Assembly (NCBI GenBank): GCA_037039685.1
Contig: JAWNGF010000002.1
Coordinates: forward strand, 2,046,001-2,110,000
Length of the DNA: 64,000 bases
Origin: Ceratobasidium sp. AG-K
Taxonomy: Eukaryota > Basidiomycota > Agaricomycetes > Cantharellales > Ceratobasidiaceae
Direction: 5' to 3'
Part shown: piece by piece, positions 23,780-35,932 of the stretch
Layout: every line of letters starts with the position of its first letter
Numbering within the stretch: position 1 is the first letter of the stretch
Made by a program: the position numbers and the translations under genes
Notes under the pieces: generated by a model
What the model was told of the DNA's origin: nothing
Seen by the model: the letters and a program-made list of their open reading frames with translations, nothing else
The model's database searches: none

Positions 23780-24495
23780 CTAAAAGGTATGGAGCGAGCT
23801 ACCGACGATAGCCTTGGTCGGATCGAGCACCTTTTCCGCAAGTTCACTAACGGTTTGGAACTCAGGTATCCAACCAAATGTCTCTCTTGCCACCGATTCC
23901 ATATTGGTGAGCCCAGAGCCCACAAACCGATACTACAGGATGAAACTTAGCTTAGTTTGACTACGACGCAGCATGGAGATGTGATTATCTGGCTCATCTT
24001 GCGTGAAATATCATGGTAAACCACGAAGCGATCATTTCCAATACTATTTTGCGTTCCATATTGGGCCCTGCCGTCGACCTTGAACTCGTAGAAATCGCCA
24101 ACTGAACGTCACGTTAGATTTACTTCGAATGTTCGCACGGGACCAATAGATACACCTACCTCTACTGGCAATCTTGCCGATGTGTGCGTCGGACGTAGAA
24201 GAATCGCCGGTATACCACTCGGACGCAATGAAGAACAGAACATGTTCATTGGACTTTACAATCGCAGGAAAAGGTCCATATCCCATGGCTAGAGCGTAGT
24301 GCATTATCGTTAGATAGTCCATATCCTCTACCTATCAGACTTACGTTGACCAACTTGAACATATTCTTTATAATAGCGGGCAGATCTCTGCTCGTTGTCT
24401 TGCTGCCACTCGATCGTCACCTGCTCCATTTTTTCAGGAGAGCAGGGAATATACAATACATGTCCAGATTGAGCTTGGTAAGAATCATCGAACAT
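23780..24495 (-). CDS. Unrecognised small-protein family, divergent copy C
   Basis: A fifth, much more diverged member. ATG 24495 opens MFDDSYQAQSGHVLYIPCS with VTIEWQQDNEQRSARYYKEY, matching family exon 1. Exon 2 gives SNEHVLFFIASEWYTGDSS. Exon 3 gives VGDFYEFKVDGRAQYGTQN and RFVVYHDISRKMSQ. The exon 3 to exon 4 junction is unclear: without splicing, translation runs to a stop after VVKLS. A downstream frame (ESVARETFGWIPEFQTVSEL ... GSSLHTF, stop at 23780-23782) looks like the usual C-terminal tail. It may be a working gene with an unusual last intron or a decaying copy. Confidence 0.55.
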
Positions 24496-25603
24496 AATTT
24501 GAGGATAGAGGCCAGGGGCTGGTAGCTTGGGTATTGCAGTTGCTGAGGTTCAAAACCCATCTACATACATCCTTTTATACCAAGACCAACCCGTCAACAC
24601 CCGCGCACCGAGATTTTGTAGTCTCCAAACATACATAGCCCTAATAATGCTGAAAACTCCGCGCATACACGATATCTGTAGTCCTCATCGACGGAGTGCA
24701 GGTAGCCGACTCGGATAAGCGCCGGTGGTCCCGCCGGTTTATGCGCTCGATTAGGCAATAATTAATTAGGCACAGGACCGCCGGAGCTTGTTACATATAG
24801 CAGGCGGAGTCTGAATTATGACATTAACCGGCCTATAATTGCATTTTCCGTTTATTTCTCAGGAAGTGCGCCAACTCAACAGTCACACTTCGTGACAACC
24901 CCACACGACCTAGAGGCCTGTGATCGTTGCGGGGTGTGAAGACGGCTGTAATAGCCGATCAATGTACCCTCGACCAACACTAGCAAACGGAACCGACAAC
25001 GGCATATGCTCTCACACTTTGAGCATGTGGCAGCCCAACTACAATGCCGAAACATTCCAAGACTGGACATTTCTAACGTTATAGCGTTGCAACCTTGAAT
25101 TCCGTCGACAGCGAAACTGAACAATCGTACATCAGTGGCGAGTTTGAACGTGGCACATAGTGTGATGTGGGGACAATCCATCCCTTGGTTGCCGTTCGTT
25201 TATTCGATCGAATCGTGTTGTCCTGAATTAGCTGGACGGTATTGTGCTCTGCTTGACGGAGGAGCCTGCTTCACAGGTGTCCAGTGGCAAAAAGAGTACA
25301 AATCCCTTGGTGATTTACCGTCACCGTACGGCCGATCGATCACCACCGACTCGAACAACAGCTCCAATCAAAAATCGCCGCGTAATTCACATGCATCCAG
25401 GCACCTCGGCCCCACTCATCAGATAAGCGCCAGGTTCATTAGATCCAACTATACAATACAAAAAATTTCACACTCGATTCACTGGGGGGATACATAATGA
25501 ACAACCTATAAGAAACATGTAACGATGCCCTCGAAGAAATAGAGTCCATGTCCGGGCACAAAAGCATTAGATGGGGGTACATGGTCAGTCGGGGTATGGG
25601 AAT
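24496..25603. other. Intergenic region
   Basis: About 1.1 kb between copy C and the 3' end of the Crz1-like gene. It holds the copy C promoter and the Crz1 trailer. A plus-strand frame at 25135-25497 (120 codons) has no recognisable content and no clear exon partners. No repeats noticed. Confidence 0.4.
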
Positions 25604-28072
25604 CAAAGCACGACGTTGCCCGAGCCGTTTTGCCAGTCTGTCGACGTGGTGTTTTCGCCCGGGTGCTCGGTAATCTCGCTCTGGACGCGTTGACACTCGG
25701 TCCCGCCTTCGGATCGTACTGCGCGATGTTAGTGTAGATCAAACTCAAGTGCGGTGGGACTCACAGTGCCGGTTGAGTGCGTCCATGCGCGCAAAGGTCT
25801 TTTGGCACCCTTCACACGTGTATGGCCGAATGTTGAGGTGCAGAGCCTCGTGTCGCTTGCAGTCGTGCTGCCGGGCAAAGCCCTTGTCGCACCCAGGCCA
25901 CTTGCATTTAAACGGCCTCTCCTCGTTGTGGGATCGGATGTGCCCTACTCGAAGATCAGGACCAGGAGTGTAGGTAGGACGATGAACTTACCACGCAGGT
26001 TAAAGTGGCGCGTAAAGGTGCTGCCACATCCAGGCACCGGACACTTGAAGTTGGCTTGGGCGGTGCGGCGGTTGGAGCTGGCCTCGCGGGTGGCAGGGGT
26101 CGTAACGTGGACGCGCTCGACGGGCTTGGTGAGCGCAATCCCGCCGTACGAGGGATTGTCCTCGGGAAGCATGCGCGGGCTGGCATGGGGGCTGTGGTAC
26201 GGGCTCGCGCGGTGCGATCCGCTGCCCGATCGCTCGTGGCCTCGACGCCTCGGACCAACGCCACCCTCGTCCAGTTCCGAAGAGGGAACCGACATGGATG
26301 GTGGCGCGAGCGAGCCGCCCGGAGCCGTGTACAGCTGGCCGCCTTGTTCGGGACCGCGGGATGCCGACGAGACGTCTTCGCTGTGTGCGTTGCGGCTGTG
26401 TCCGCGGCGGTTGTTGTCGCCGACGGACCGGGCACGGTGGACGGATGCGCCGTTGATAGGGCCGAGCATGGGGTCGATGGCGTTGTCCCAGAGAGAACCG
26501 CCGACGCCGACGTTGAGGTCGGGAACACGGTTGCCGAGGATGTTGGTGGGGTTGATGCCGGCCAGGTTGAGCTGGGTATTAATCGCAGGGCCTTGGCCGT
26601 GGGTGGGGCTGGGTCGGATGGCGGGAGGCAGTGCGGCGCCCCATTGGCTGGATGGGGGATCACTGTGGCTGCGTGATCGAGTGGTGTAGACGCCGAGGTT
26701 CGAGGCCCCGGATGGGATGGCGCCAATGGCGGGTCGAGGCCCCCCGATGTGGGGGAACAGGTTGGAATCGGACAGCGAGGGCATGGGAGGCATCGGTGGC
26801 TGTTGCGGGATGATCGTGGACCAGGCGGTCTGCTGGGTATCGGGTGCGGGTGGCGATTGGACTTGGGAGCCACTGCCGTTGTCGGATGGCTGGGAGCCAG
26901 AAAGGAGGGGCGCTATATAAGTGTCAGCGATCGGATGTGGCAAGGATGGGCGCTTAAGCGGTGGACAGAAAGGAGAGAAGATGTGCGGTTGACTCACATT
27001 CCGCGCGTCGTTGTGCCACTTGCTGGCGAAGGATCTCCTGGAAGCCGAGCTTTGTCTGGTTTCCGGGCGAGACGGGCGTGGCTGGAATGAGCCCGAGCGA
27101 CGGAAGCGACCCCAACGATAGCCCAGAGGGAGGGGCCAGTCCCGGCTGGCTGGCGGCAAACAGCGACGCATTGGGGTCGAATCCGCCTGCCTGCGCATCG
27201 CCGGGGATCATCAGCGTCGGCGGGCTCATTGGCTTCGCATACGGCGACGGGACGTTCGAGCCAGGCTCGGATCCGCCCGATGCAGAACCTGCGGACTGAG
27301 ACATGTGGTGGAATCCCCAGGCGTCACCGATCTGGAGATTGTTCAGGTCGTTGAGGTGGGGCGAGAGCTCGGGGACTTCGCCGGGAAGGAGGGCGGGGGA
27401 CGTGGAAGCGCCGGTGCCGTACTGCGAGGCAGACAGGCCCTGGGTGTGGGACGAGGAGATGGACGAGGCGCGCGAGTGGGTGCGCGAGCGATGGCCGAGA
27501 TAGTCGTTGGGCTCGCCGCTCAGGTAATCGTCGCCAATCGACGACTCGGGGGACACGCCTTTCTGGAACTGGTAGCGGAAGGCCTCGAGCGAGTCGAGCG
27601 GGGGGGAGAGCACCGTGTTGTTGCGCGTCGGCGGCTGTACAAAGAACGCGGGGCTTGCGCTCTGGTTGAAGAGGTTGCTGGTCAGGAAATCTTCGGCGTT
27701 GCTCAGGTACGGCGATGGCTGGCCCGTCGAGTAGGTCGACAGCGGAGATCGGTCAAAGTCGGGGTCGTACGCTGCCTCGAGAAATTCGGATTCGTACATG
27801 GAATCGAGTTGCTGCGATTCTACCTGCTGCCAAGGAGTGGGGTGCGACGTGCCTTGCAGAGGGATGTCGTAACGCGCGATGTGGGTGGGAGCAGACGTGG
27901 CCGGCGGCGACGAGGTCTGATCGTCTGAGGGGTCGAGATGGCTGGCCGGTGGACCGCCACGACCGAACCTATTATACGGATCGGAAGGGCCTGACGGCAC
28001 AGCATAGGCGGCCGAGCGCTCGTGCTCAAGCATCGCTTGCAGACCTTGCCCGAAGTTGCGCAAATGGCTCAT
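25604..28072 (-). CDS. C2H2 zinc-finger transcription factor, Crz1-like
   Basis: ATG 28072 opens a long, disordered Ser/Pro/Gln-rich region of about 670 residues over two large exons, ending at three fingers near the C-terminus. Finger 1 is FKCPVPGCGSTFTRHFNLRG plus HIRSH, interrupted by an intron. Finger 2 is FKCKWPGCDKGFARQHDCKR plus HEALH. Finger 3 is YTCEGCQKTFARMDALNRH followed, across an intron, by LRSEGGTEC, which makes a CCHC-type end. The FTR-NLR-H-R-H and FARQHD-KRHE patterns match Crz1/CrzA, the calcineurin-activated factor that responds to calcium and wall stress. It would act in the nucleus after dephosphorylation. Stop TGA 25604-25606. The orthology is inferred from the fingers alone. 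Confidence 0.8.
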
Positions 28073-29471
28073 GGTGGATCTCTTGAAACAATGACTCGGT
28101 GGTCGCTCAAACTAAAAGATCCAATCACCGGACAAGGGGAATTTCCATGATCCCAAACGGGAATAGCGTCTCTATCTGATCGATGGGCCACCACTCGAAT
28201 CCTCCCTCTCCCAGACTGTACGCGTCTCTGCATACGCCGTTCCTTTCGTCGACGCTGGGCACAGCCGGACAGGCGCACAGCATTAAATAAAGTTTGGCGC
28301 CGTATTCGACGACCCCAGGCACTCTCCAGACGATCAAAGCAGTGCGAATCACGTAAGCCGCTCCACATTGAGCTTTCGAGCGCGAGTCCCCGTTCGTGCA
28401 CGGCTCGTATATCGAGATAATTTTCGAACCTGGATGCGCCCAAATCCCGGGTGGCAAACCGCGAGGCGTGCTCGACGGCGCTTGCGGTGCCCTCGGCCCT
28501 TCCTTTTGTCTTTATTGTTCAGGTAGTGATACCCTCAATGCTCCAGTTTTTGCTATCGTTTACGGATCCGGTCATATGACCGTGCACGAGTGCCTCAAAT
28601 CTAGACTCTATTCAAAGCCAGCTTGTCAGGTCCGCCGCAATAGGCGCGTGCCCGCAAATTCCGATACGTCCGCCAACGTAAACCCACTTTGTTTGTGCTG
28701 ATCCCAGGGATCGAGCATCATTAAAAGACTTTTTACCAAACCTTCTGTGGTGAGGATCAGCGTTGCACAGGTTCATCAAACCAGTGCAGATGAGGGCTCC
28801 GTCATTGGACATTCGACTGTGACTACAGATAAAATGAGTTTGGAACAGTCCCTCGAGTGAAATATCCCAACGAAAGTGCATGTCCCATCTCAAATTTGCT
28901 TTTCCCAATTCTCGGTCAACCGAATTCGAGGCTCGGATTCGAGGGTCAGGCCTCCAACGTGTCCATCACCAAAAGCCTCTACGGTGACACTTTTCTGCAC
29001 ACTAGAAGGCTGGACGCGGGGCACGCCCAAGTTTCAGTAATAAGCTTTCTTATAGTTTCTTGGTAACCGGCGGCTGGCTGTAGCGCAGTCAAGACGACTC
29101 CCGCCAGCCTCGTAGATCTCGTTAGCGGCCGACGACGATTCTTGTTCTATTTCCATTCCTTGGTGCATTGCCTCGCTGCGTCTCCCAAAGCGTCATTCGA
29201 AGCTGAGCACAGCATGCATACAGACAGAAAGGATGTTAGAGTATACAGCCGTCCATGCTCTTCCTGTAGCCGCTCTGATCAGCGCAGTCCGCAGCGAATA
29301 CTTCGACGGTGAGCTCGGACCTTGGCAGCCCAACGTGCGAAAGTCGATGATCGCGATTAAGTCTTATCGACAGGTTGTGACGGAAATGTGACATGTAACG
29401 TATGACTAGGCGCTTCGAATACAAACACGTCCAAATACGACGCGGCTCCGTGGCGCGTCCACAACCACGAG
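28073..29471. other. Divergent intergenic region
   Basis: About 1.4 kb between the Crz1-like gene (-) and the FHA kinase (+). Several open frames near 28,070-28,900 overlap each other on both strands and show no family motif. A long promoter for the transcription factor, possibly with a leader containing small upstream frames, is the simplest reading. Confidence 0.4.
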
Positions 29472-31544
29472 ATGCCGTCGCTCGTCCCGCCCTCTTTCGC
29501 GTCATTCCCGAGCCTCCAGCAGGCGCGTTCGAGAAAGCGTATTCTGGATGATGGTCAGCCCGAAGAAATCGTGTGGTCGTCGGCCAAACGGACCAAACCG
29601 AGCGTGGGCGTTGCGCCGACTACCCCGGGAGTTCTCCGCGTGAACGACACGTCGGAGGTAATAGCGCGATTAACGACGATAGATGAGCTCGATGTTTCGC
29701 ACGGTGAGTCTAAATGGGTATATCATTGAGGTGGCGCTAAAGATCGGTTCTCCTGGCAGCGATTGAAGTAACGGTGGGACACCCGACTACAGTCGGACGG
29801 GGAAATCACTGGTACCTCTCGCCATGTGCTTGATTGGCTACTGTGCGCTTAATTGTGACCTTTAGCAATTATGTGATCAAGAGTCCTGTGGTTTCCAACG
29901 TGCATTTCCGTCTTTACGCGTAGGCACATTCCTTCCTGGGCCGTATGCGTGCTGAAACATGATCCTAGGGTCGCATCAAGCGAGGGCGGGATCATTCTTA
30001 GTTGCGAAGTAGGGTTTCACGCGCATACATTCGTTCAATTCACACTCATTTACTATTGTAGGATCTCTCGTCCAACGGTCTTCTCTGGAATAAGCATAAG
30101 ATTCGTCGCGCGGCGATCATCCTTCATCACGGAGATGTGGTCGAGATCCCAGGTAACAGGGTGTTCCATGTCGAGATGGATAGGTATGCGAGAGGAAAGG
30201 CCATGCCGTTTGACCCGACCCCTCCACAGCGTCCACGAGAAAGGGCAAGTCTAATAGAGCTTATTTTGGGTGGGGTGCTGATGAGTGGGGTAGACGGTGG
30301 GTGCATATGTGATTACCTCGCATACATTGGGTAGCGGTCATTTTGCGACCGTCCACTTGGGGTTCGATGCAGTCAAGCAACGGCAAGTTGCGTGCAAGAC
30401 GATTAAAGTGAGCAAGGTCGCCGAGGTGATGAAGGAAGTCAAGATTCTTGGGAGTTTGAATCATGTAAGTCTGCTGCGCTTCAAGGAATGCACACTTACT
30501 GCCGGCAGCCGAATATCAATCGTGTACTCGGATTCGCGGACGAAGATCCCTGGACGCATATTTTCCTTGAATTATCCACTGGTGGAGACTTGTTCACGTA
30601 CATCACGTCTCAGGGGATGCTTCAAGAAGGCGAGGCCAAGTTTTTAGGATACCAACTCATGCTCGGCCTCATCGCAAGTCCATCCTGCCACCTTTTGCTT
30701 CTTGTATTGATTTAGATTTAGTACATGCACGGTTTGAATGTGTCCCACAGGGGTATGCAGGTCTCTCAATTCGGCCGGGCATATTCGCTCACGCACTGCC
30801 TCAGATTTGAAGCCCGAGAACATCTTGATCTGCGCGCCTCAAGCTTATCCGCGTGTGCAAATTGCAGACTTTGGGTTAGCACGGGATAGATCTCACGAGC
30901 CTGCATTCAGCGCTGTTGGCACTATGGCCTATCTCCCCCCAGAGGCTGTTGTTGGGCTTGCTGGCAGACCATACGTACTCGGACGTAACGGCGAAAGGGT
31001 AATATCTTGTTCCTTTAATTTTCGGATCAGCTTCTGATGATCGGTTGCCTGTTTTATAGCGTGGATATGATGGGAAAAAAGTTGACTGCTGGAGTTTGGG
31101 TGTGACACTTTATACCATGTTATCGTAAGTATCCCTGCTGGGGTTGCAATCATACCTATTCATCAGTTACCGGGTTTGTAGCGGGATGCATCCATTTGAT
31201 TATGGGGGCGAGTCTCAGTGTAGCGCTCACCAAGGTGCTTCGCAACCCGAGACAAGTCAAGGAAGCTGGAGCCAGTCGGATGCTGGAGCGGCACGCATTT
31301 GCGATCGAATTCTGCATGGCTGGGTCGACCTCAGCTATCCACCATGGCCTTTGATGAGCGATGGTAGGTCTTTCAGTTCTGGCGCTGTTCGGAGCGTTAA
31401 CGTCCAGTAGCCAGGCACATCGTTCGCAAATTGTTAGTGTACGAGCCTGAATTGAGATGCAGCGCGAGTGGAGCTATGGAGCACCCGTGGATCCAAAAGG
31501 ACATTGCACGTCTCGAAAAGTTGTACCAGAATGTGACCAAGTAG
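29472..31544 (+). CDS. FHA-domain Ser/Thr protein kinase (Chk2/Cds1/Mek1 type)
   Basis: ATG 29472 starts a basic N-terminal exon. An FHA domain follows in pieces: EVTVGHPTTVGRGNHW, IKSPVVSNVHFRLY and DLSSNGLLWNKHKIRRA, which bind phosphothreonine. The kinase domain begins YVITSHTLGSGHFATVHLG (Gly loop). Next come VACKTIKV (catalytic Lys), FLELSTGGDLFTYI, then VSHR|DLKPEN, where the HRD motif is split by an intron at about 30,752-30,807. After that come IADFGLARD, VGTMAYLPPEAV and DCWSLGVTLYTML. The final exon ends with EHPWIQKDIARLEKLYQNVT and TAG 31542-31544. FHA plus kinase is the DNA-damage or meiotic checkpoint layout. The end is slightly uncertain because GTAGGT at the stop could also be a donor. 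Confidence 0.8.
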
Positions 31545-31941
31545 GTTATCCGTATCTTAATTCTTTGTGTATTTTTAGATGCTATTATTGTTGTGAGATA
31601 AATGTCAAGTTGTCCTGCCACGTGATCCGTTGGGCCTCGCTTCCCGATGCGCTCACTCAACGTCATCGCATCTTTACAGAATCATAAACGAGATGGCCGA
31701 AGATACCCCCGCGAAATCTGCGAGCTCACACGTTTCTTCATTGCTCTCTTATTTCGCTAGAGTGCCTTCACCCGGTGCGATCCGTCATAGCGGACATCGA
31801 GTGATCTTCATCGGTGCGAAATCGCTAGAAATCAGTCCAGATTTGTCCATTGTGTTCTGATTCTGAATCTTAGCACGCTGTGTTCACCCATTATAAATAC
31901 CCTCGAGCTCTATCGCCGCAATCCACGTCCTGCCTCCCACC
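31545..31941. other. Intergenic region
   Basis: About 400 bases between the kinase stop and the trehalose synthase subunit start, both on the plus strand. A frame at 31630-31860 is open but unsupported; it could be a further kinase exon if the stop at 31542 is spliced out. 'ttataaata' at 31890-31898 may be a TATA element for the next gene. Confidence 0.4.
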
Positions 31942-34900
31942 ATGTCGGCCGCGACACTCCAAAAGCACCGCGTGATCATCGCGTCCTTGTTTCTCCCAAC
32001 TACGATCAATTTTGATCCAGATGCCGCGTTTCGCACACCGCTCTTGCGTTCCAAGGATGCCATGCTCACCACTGTCGCCGCGCCCTCGTCAGATGAAGAC
32101 GCGCAAAAGACGGCGGCCAAGATTTCTCTCTCGAGTCCTGGGACACCGACTGTAGCTTCAAATCCGCCAAAGGCTCCTATTCGGCCCAAGTTTGATACTC
32201 GACTGAAGAGTATCGTTGATGACCTCACCGTGAGTCATGCCGTAATGTGGTATTTTGTGTCAACTCATGCCTTGGGGCATTCTAGCTTCGAGTCGAGAGT
32301 GGAACACCAGTGCACACCCCTGCACCCGAGACAGTGCCCAATCCTTTCTCATCGTTTACGGCTCTCGCGAACGCACTCAAGGGCGCATCGCCTACCCCGG
32401 CTGCCAAGCAAACGCTGCATGCCCCTCCTGTACGCAATCGCCGGCTATCTCGTGGTGCTGGTGCTTCGCGTCTCCGTTCTCCCTCCTCGTCACTTCGGAT
32501 ACGTCCAGATGCTGAAATTGACAGCTATATCCTTGAGCCGAGTGCACACGCCAACGGCGGTCTCAATAATGCTGTAAACAGTGCAAAACATGCCCTTGGA
32601 AAGCAGCTGTGGGTCGGCGTACTCGACGTTCCTTCCCAGTCGATCAAAGAATCGGATAAACCTGGCATTCAAGCAACGCTTCGTGCTCAGGCCGATAGTG
32701 TACCTGTTTGGGTGACCGACGACGAGTTTCAGCAACATTACGATGTGTTTTGTCATCAAGTTTTATGGCCTAGGTGAGGCGCCTTACCTTGTTGCTCTCG
32801 AATGTTTGTCTAACCAGCGTCAAGCCTACATTATGCAGTTCCTGATGCGCCCAAGACCAAGACATTCTACGAGAGCACTTCGTATCAGCAGTACCAGGCA
32901 GTAAACCAAAAGTTTGCTGATGCGATTGTGCAAGAATACCAACCGGGAGACGTAGGTAGGTACTCGAGTCTGTGCTTCAAGTTATTGCCCTCACTTTTTT
33001 CAAACTAGTTTGGGTTAACGATTACCACTTGCTTCTCGTCCCACAGATGGTCCGCGCGAAGCTACCTGACGGTAATTGGCTGTCTGTATCCTGTCAAGGC
33101 ACTTGATTAACATATTTCGGATTCGGTGTAGCCACAATTGGATTCTTCTTGCATGTGGCCTTCCCGTCTTCAGAGATTTTCAGGTGCCTTGCTGGTAAGT
33201 ATGCTTAGTAATCTGTTGGCTGGGCTGGGCGAAAGTAACCTGCTCGTAGTTCGTGAGCACTTGTTGCGGGGTATGCTTGGCGCAGATGTTGTTGGCTTCC
33301 AGACTCACAGTTACGCGCGTCATTTCCGGGTAAGCGCATATATGGAAATCCCGATTTGCTTTCGTGACCTTATGATTTCATTTCCAGCAAACCGTTTCTC
33401 GTATATTGTCATTGGAAGCTCTACCAGGAGGAATTGTTCTTGAAAGTTCCTTGTGCGAGGTTGCTATCTTTCCTATTGGTATCGATGTACTCAGCCTTGC
33501 GGAAAAGAGGTCAGTATTACTGAAAATCCCTATAAAGTCAACTCACATGTATTTCACAGGCGGGACCCCACCGTTCAAGAATGGGTTGATGTGCTCAAGG
33601 AGCGATACGCTGGCATGAAGATGATTGTTGGTCGTGATAAACTTGATGAAGTGCAAGGCGTCCGGCAGAAACTGCTTGCGTTTGAAGCATTCCTCGAAAA
33701 ATATACAGAATTCCAGGGTCGCGTCGTGCTGATCCAGGTTGCCCTATCCACGACCGAAGAAAATGAACACCAGGTTGCCGTCTTTGATGTGGTGTCTCGT
33801 ATTAACTCGCGATTCTCTACCTTGACCTACCAGGTATGGTTCCAATTCGGGATGCTTGCAGCACAATTGAGACTGACAGCCAGGTTTGTAGCCGATTGTG
33901 TTCCTTCACACGCAAGACCTCACATTCTCTCAATACCTTGCTCTTCTTACCGTTGCGGATGCTTTCTTTGTTGCCTCGTTACGTGAAGGCATGGCACTAC
34001 GCACACATGAGTTCGTAGAGTGCCAAGAGGGAAAGAAGCGGCCATCTCCACTAATTCTCAGCGAGTTCACTGGTTCTTATTCTTACACCGGGTTCCGCAG
34101 CTGTGTTGGAGTGAACCCTTGGGACTCGCGTCGGACAGCAGACGGCATATACTCAGCCTTGACCATTGGAGACGACGAAGCCGCAACAAAGTGGAAGGTG
34201 TGTTCCTCTTGGTTACACACAGTTGTAACATTGCATTTACTCGAGTACGTGATAGGAACTACACAAGCATGTTACCACCCAAACGGCGCAGGCGTTCGTG
34301 ACGTCATTTGTCACTCGTTGCATACGCACACATATGGAATACCAGCGACGGAATCAATCCGAAGTACCCCAGATCGAGCCTAGCAAGATCTTTACTAAGG
34401 ATGATTCGGACGAAAAGCGTCTGATACTCATTGACTGGGAGGGTACATTGTGGAGCGAAGATCCAAGGGTGCGAACTATGTTTATGCTCGCTGCTTGCAT
34501 ACTCATAGCTCGTACAGATTACCTGGCACAGCGGATTCAGCCCGCCGCCAGCCAAGCTCGAGATTGTGAAAAAGCTGTTGGCCAATAAGCGCAATGAGGT
34601 TTGGATCCTCAGCGGAATGGGTGTCCAAGGCGGGCTGGAGAAGATTGCTGCCGAACTTCCTGATGTAGGGCTAATGTAAGCGCGCCCTTCATCTCAGTCC
34701 TGGATGCAGCTGATTTTGCGCTTAGAGCCGAGAATGGGTGTATGATCAAGCCGATTGGACAAAGCGAGTGGGTTAATTTGGTCCCTGATTTTAATTTAGA
34801 CTGGAAAGTCCCTGCGCTTGAGATCTTGACATATGCAAGTGCAGTTGCTCGATATCAAACTAAAAAAAAACTGATTCATATTCCTCAGTACACCGATCGC

Positions 34901-35470
34901 ACTCCTGGTACATTTACCGAGAACCGAGGGGCATCTCTTTGTTGGCGCTTTGGAAACGAGCAACGTGACGAAGCGGCTCAGAAGTGGGTGCGCCGTAGCG
35001 CAGCAGAGGCGCAGAACCACATTTGGGACAGGTGAGTAAACCAAACTCTCTAAATAGCTATAATCTAATAGTTATCGCATACAATCAGCCTTGGCGAGAA
35101 ATATGGCTTGCGTATCATTCCAGGACAGTCATCCTTCCTCATCCTTCCCAAGAACGTGTCGCGAAGCACAGCAGTTGGCACCATTTTGTCATCTCACGAT
35201 ACATCAGGTCCCATCCTCGTGAGGTCGAATTCTGACGACGCCTCGTCGCTTCTCTCGCCTGTCACTGCACCCATCTCGTTCCCTATAGGTCAAGATGCGA
35301 CTCAGAAGCAGAGACCCATCCTATATATCGGGACTGACGAACACCTTATTCGACGGCTGAACGAGCTTCCGTGGGCGGAAACGTGCGCTGCGGGTGGACG
35401 AGCTACATTCGCACAGTGGCGAGTTGATGCTGCCCAAATTGGAGAGTTGCTGGGTGCTTTTAGCCAATAA
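31942..35470 (+). CDS. Trehalose-6-phosphate synthase complex subunit, Tps3/Tsl1-like
   Basis: ATG 31942 opens a long Ser/Pro-rich N-terminal extension (about 200 residues), typical of the large regulatory subunits. The GT20 domain follows: WVNDYHLLLVPQMVRAKLPD, IGFFLHVAFPSSEIFRCLAV, MLGADVVGFQTHSYARHFRQ, FPIGIDVLSLAEKR, ADAFFVASLREGMALRTHEF, LILSEFTGSYSY, VNPWD. A HAD phosphatase-like region starts RLILIDWEGTLWSED and continues NEVWILSGMGV and GLIAENGCMIKP, ending at TAA 35468-35470. The phosphatase DxDxT motif reads DWEGT, with Glu in place of the second Asp, and WVHDYHL reads WVNDYHL. Both suggest a non-catalytic, regulatory subunit in the cytosolic trehalose synthase complex, important under stress. 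Confidence 0.85.
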
Positions 35471-35932
35471 TTTTGGTATCGGCGGTTAGGCATAGGATCT
35501 CATAGATGTCATTTACTCAGGATTTCTAGTCCATGAACAACGAAAGGTTAACATAAATGAAAATTCATGCAAGTCTACTATCTAGCGATGGAGAATCCTA
35601 GTAACACCTTGACTCGTACCCTTGTCGGGCTGGTGACCCGATCAGACACGATGTATACATATAATTGTCTTCCCGCGTCACTTGCGTACACACCACAACG
35701 ACTCGCATCGGCTCCTGAGGATGGCCGCTGGCCTCAAAGAAACTACATCGCAGCGCTAGCGTCCTATCCGACGGGGTAACGAGCAAGCATCAAATCATAT
35801 TAGGCTTAGTGACGCCTATAAAACATGCGTACACAGGGACACAGCATGGTTGCAATGGCGCTTGAGAAGCAGAACAGAACAAGCAACTTGAGAGACAGAG
35901 ACATTAGACTTAGAGCTCGTTGGTGGCCCGAT
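35471..35932. other. Convergent intergenic region reaching the outer edge of the palindrome
   Basis: About 460 bases between the trehalose subunit (+) and copy D (-). The left palindrome arm begins at about 35,864 inside this gap, within what would be the 3' trailer of copy D. No gene recognised. Confidence 0.45.

Noticed and set aside
25754..26689. Long plus-strand open frame of 311 codons
   Set aside because: It lies antisense to the Crz1-like gene in GC-rich sequence. The minus strand carries the zinc fingers and a coherent exon chain, so this frame is a shadow.
31630..31860. Extra exon or separate small gene after the FHA kinase
   Set aside because: The kinase already ends after a typical C-terminal helix; the frame downstream has no recognisable content. 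It remains possible only if the stop at 31542 is spliced out.
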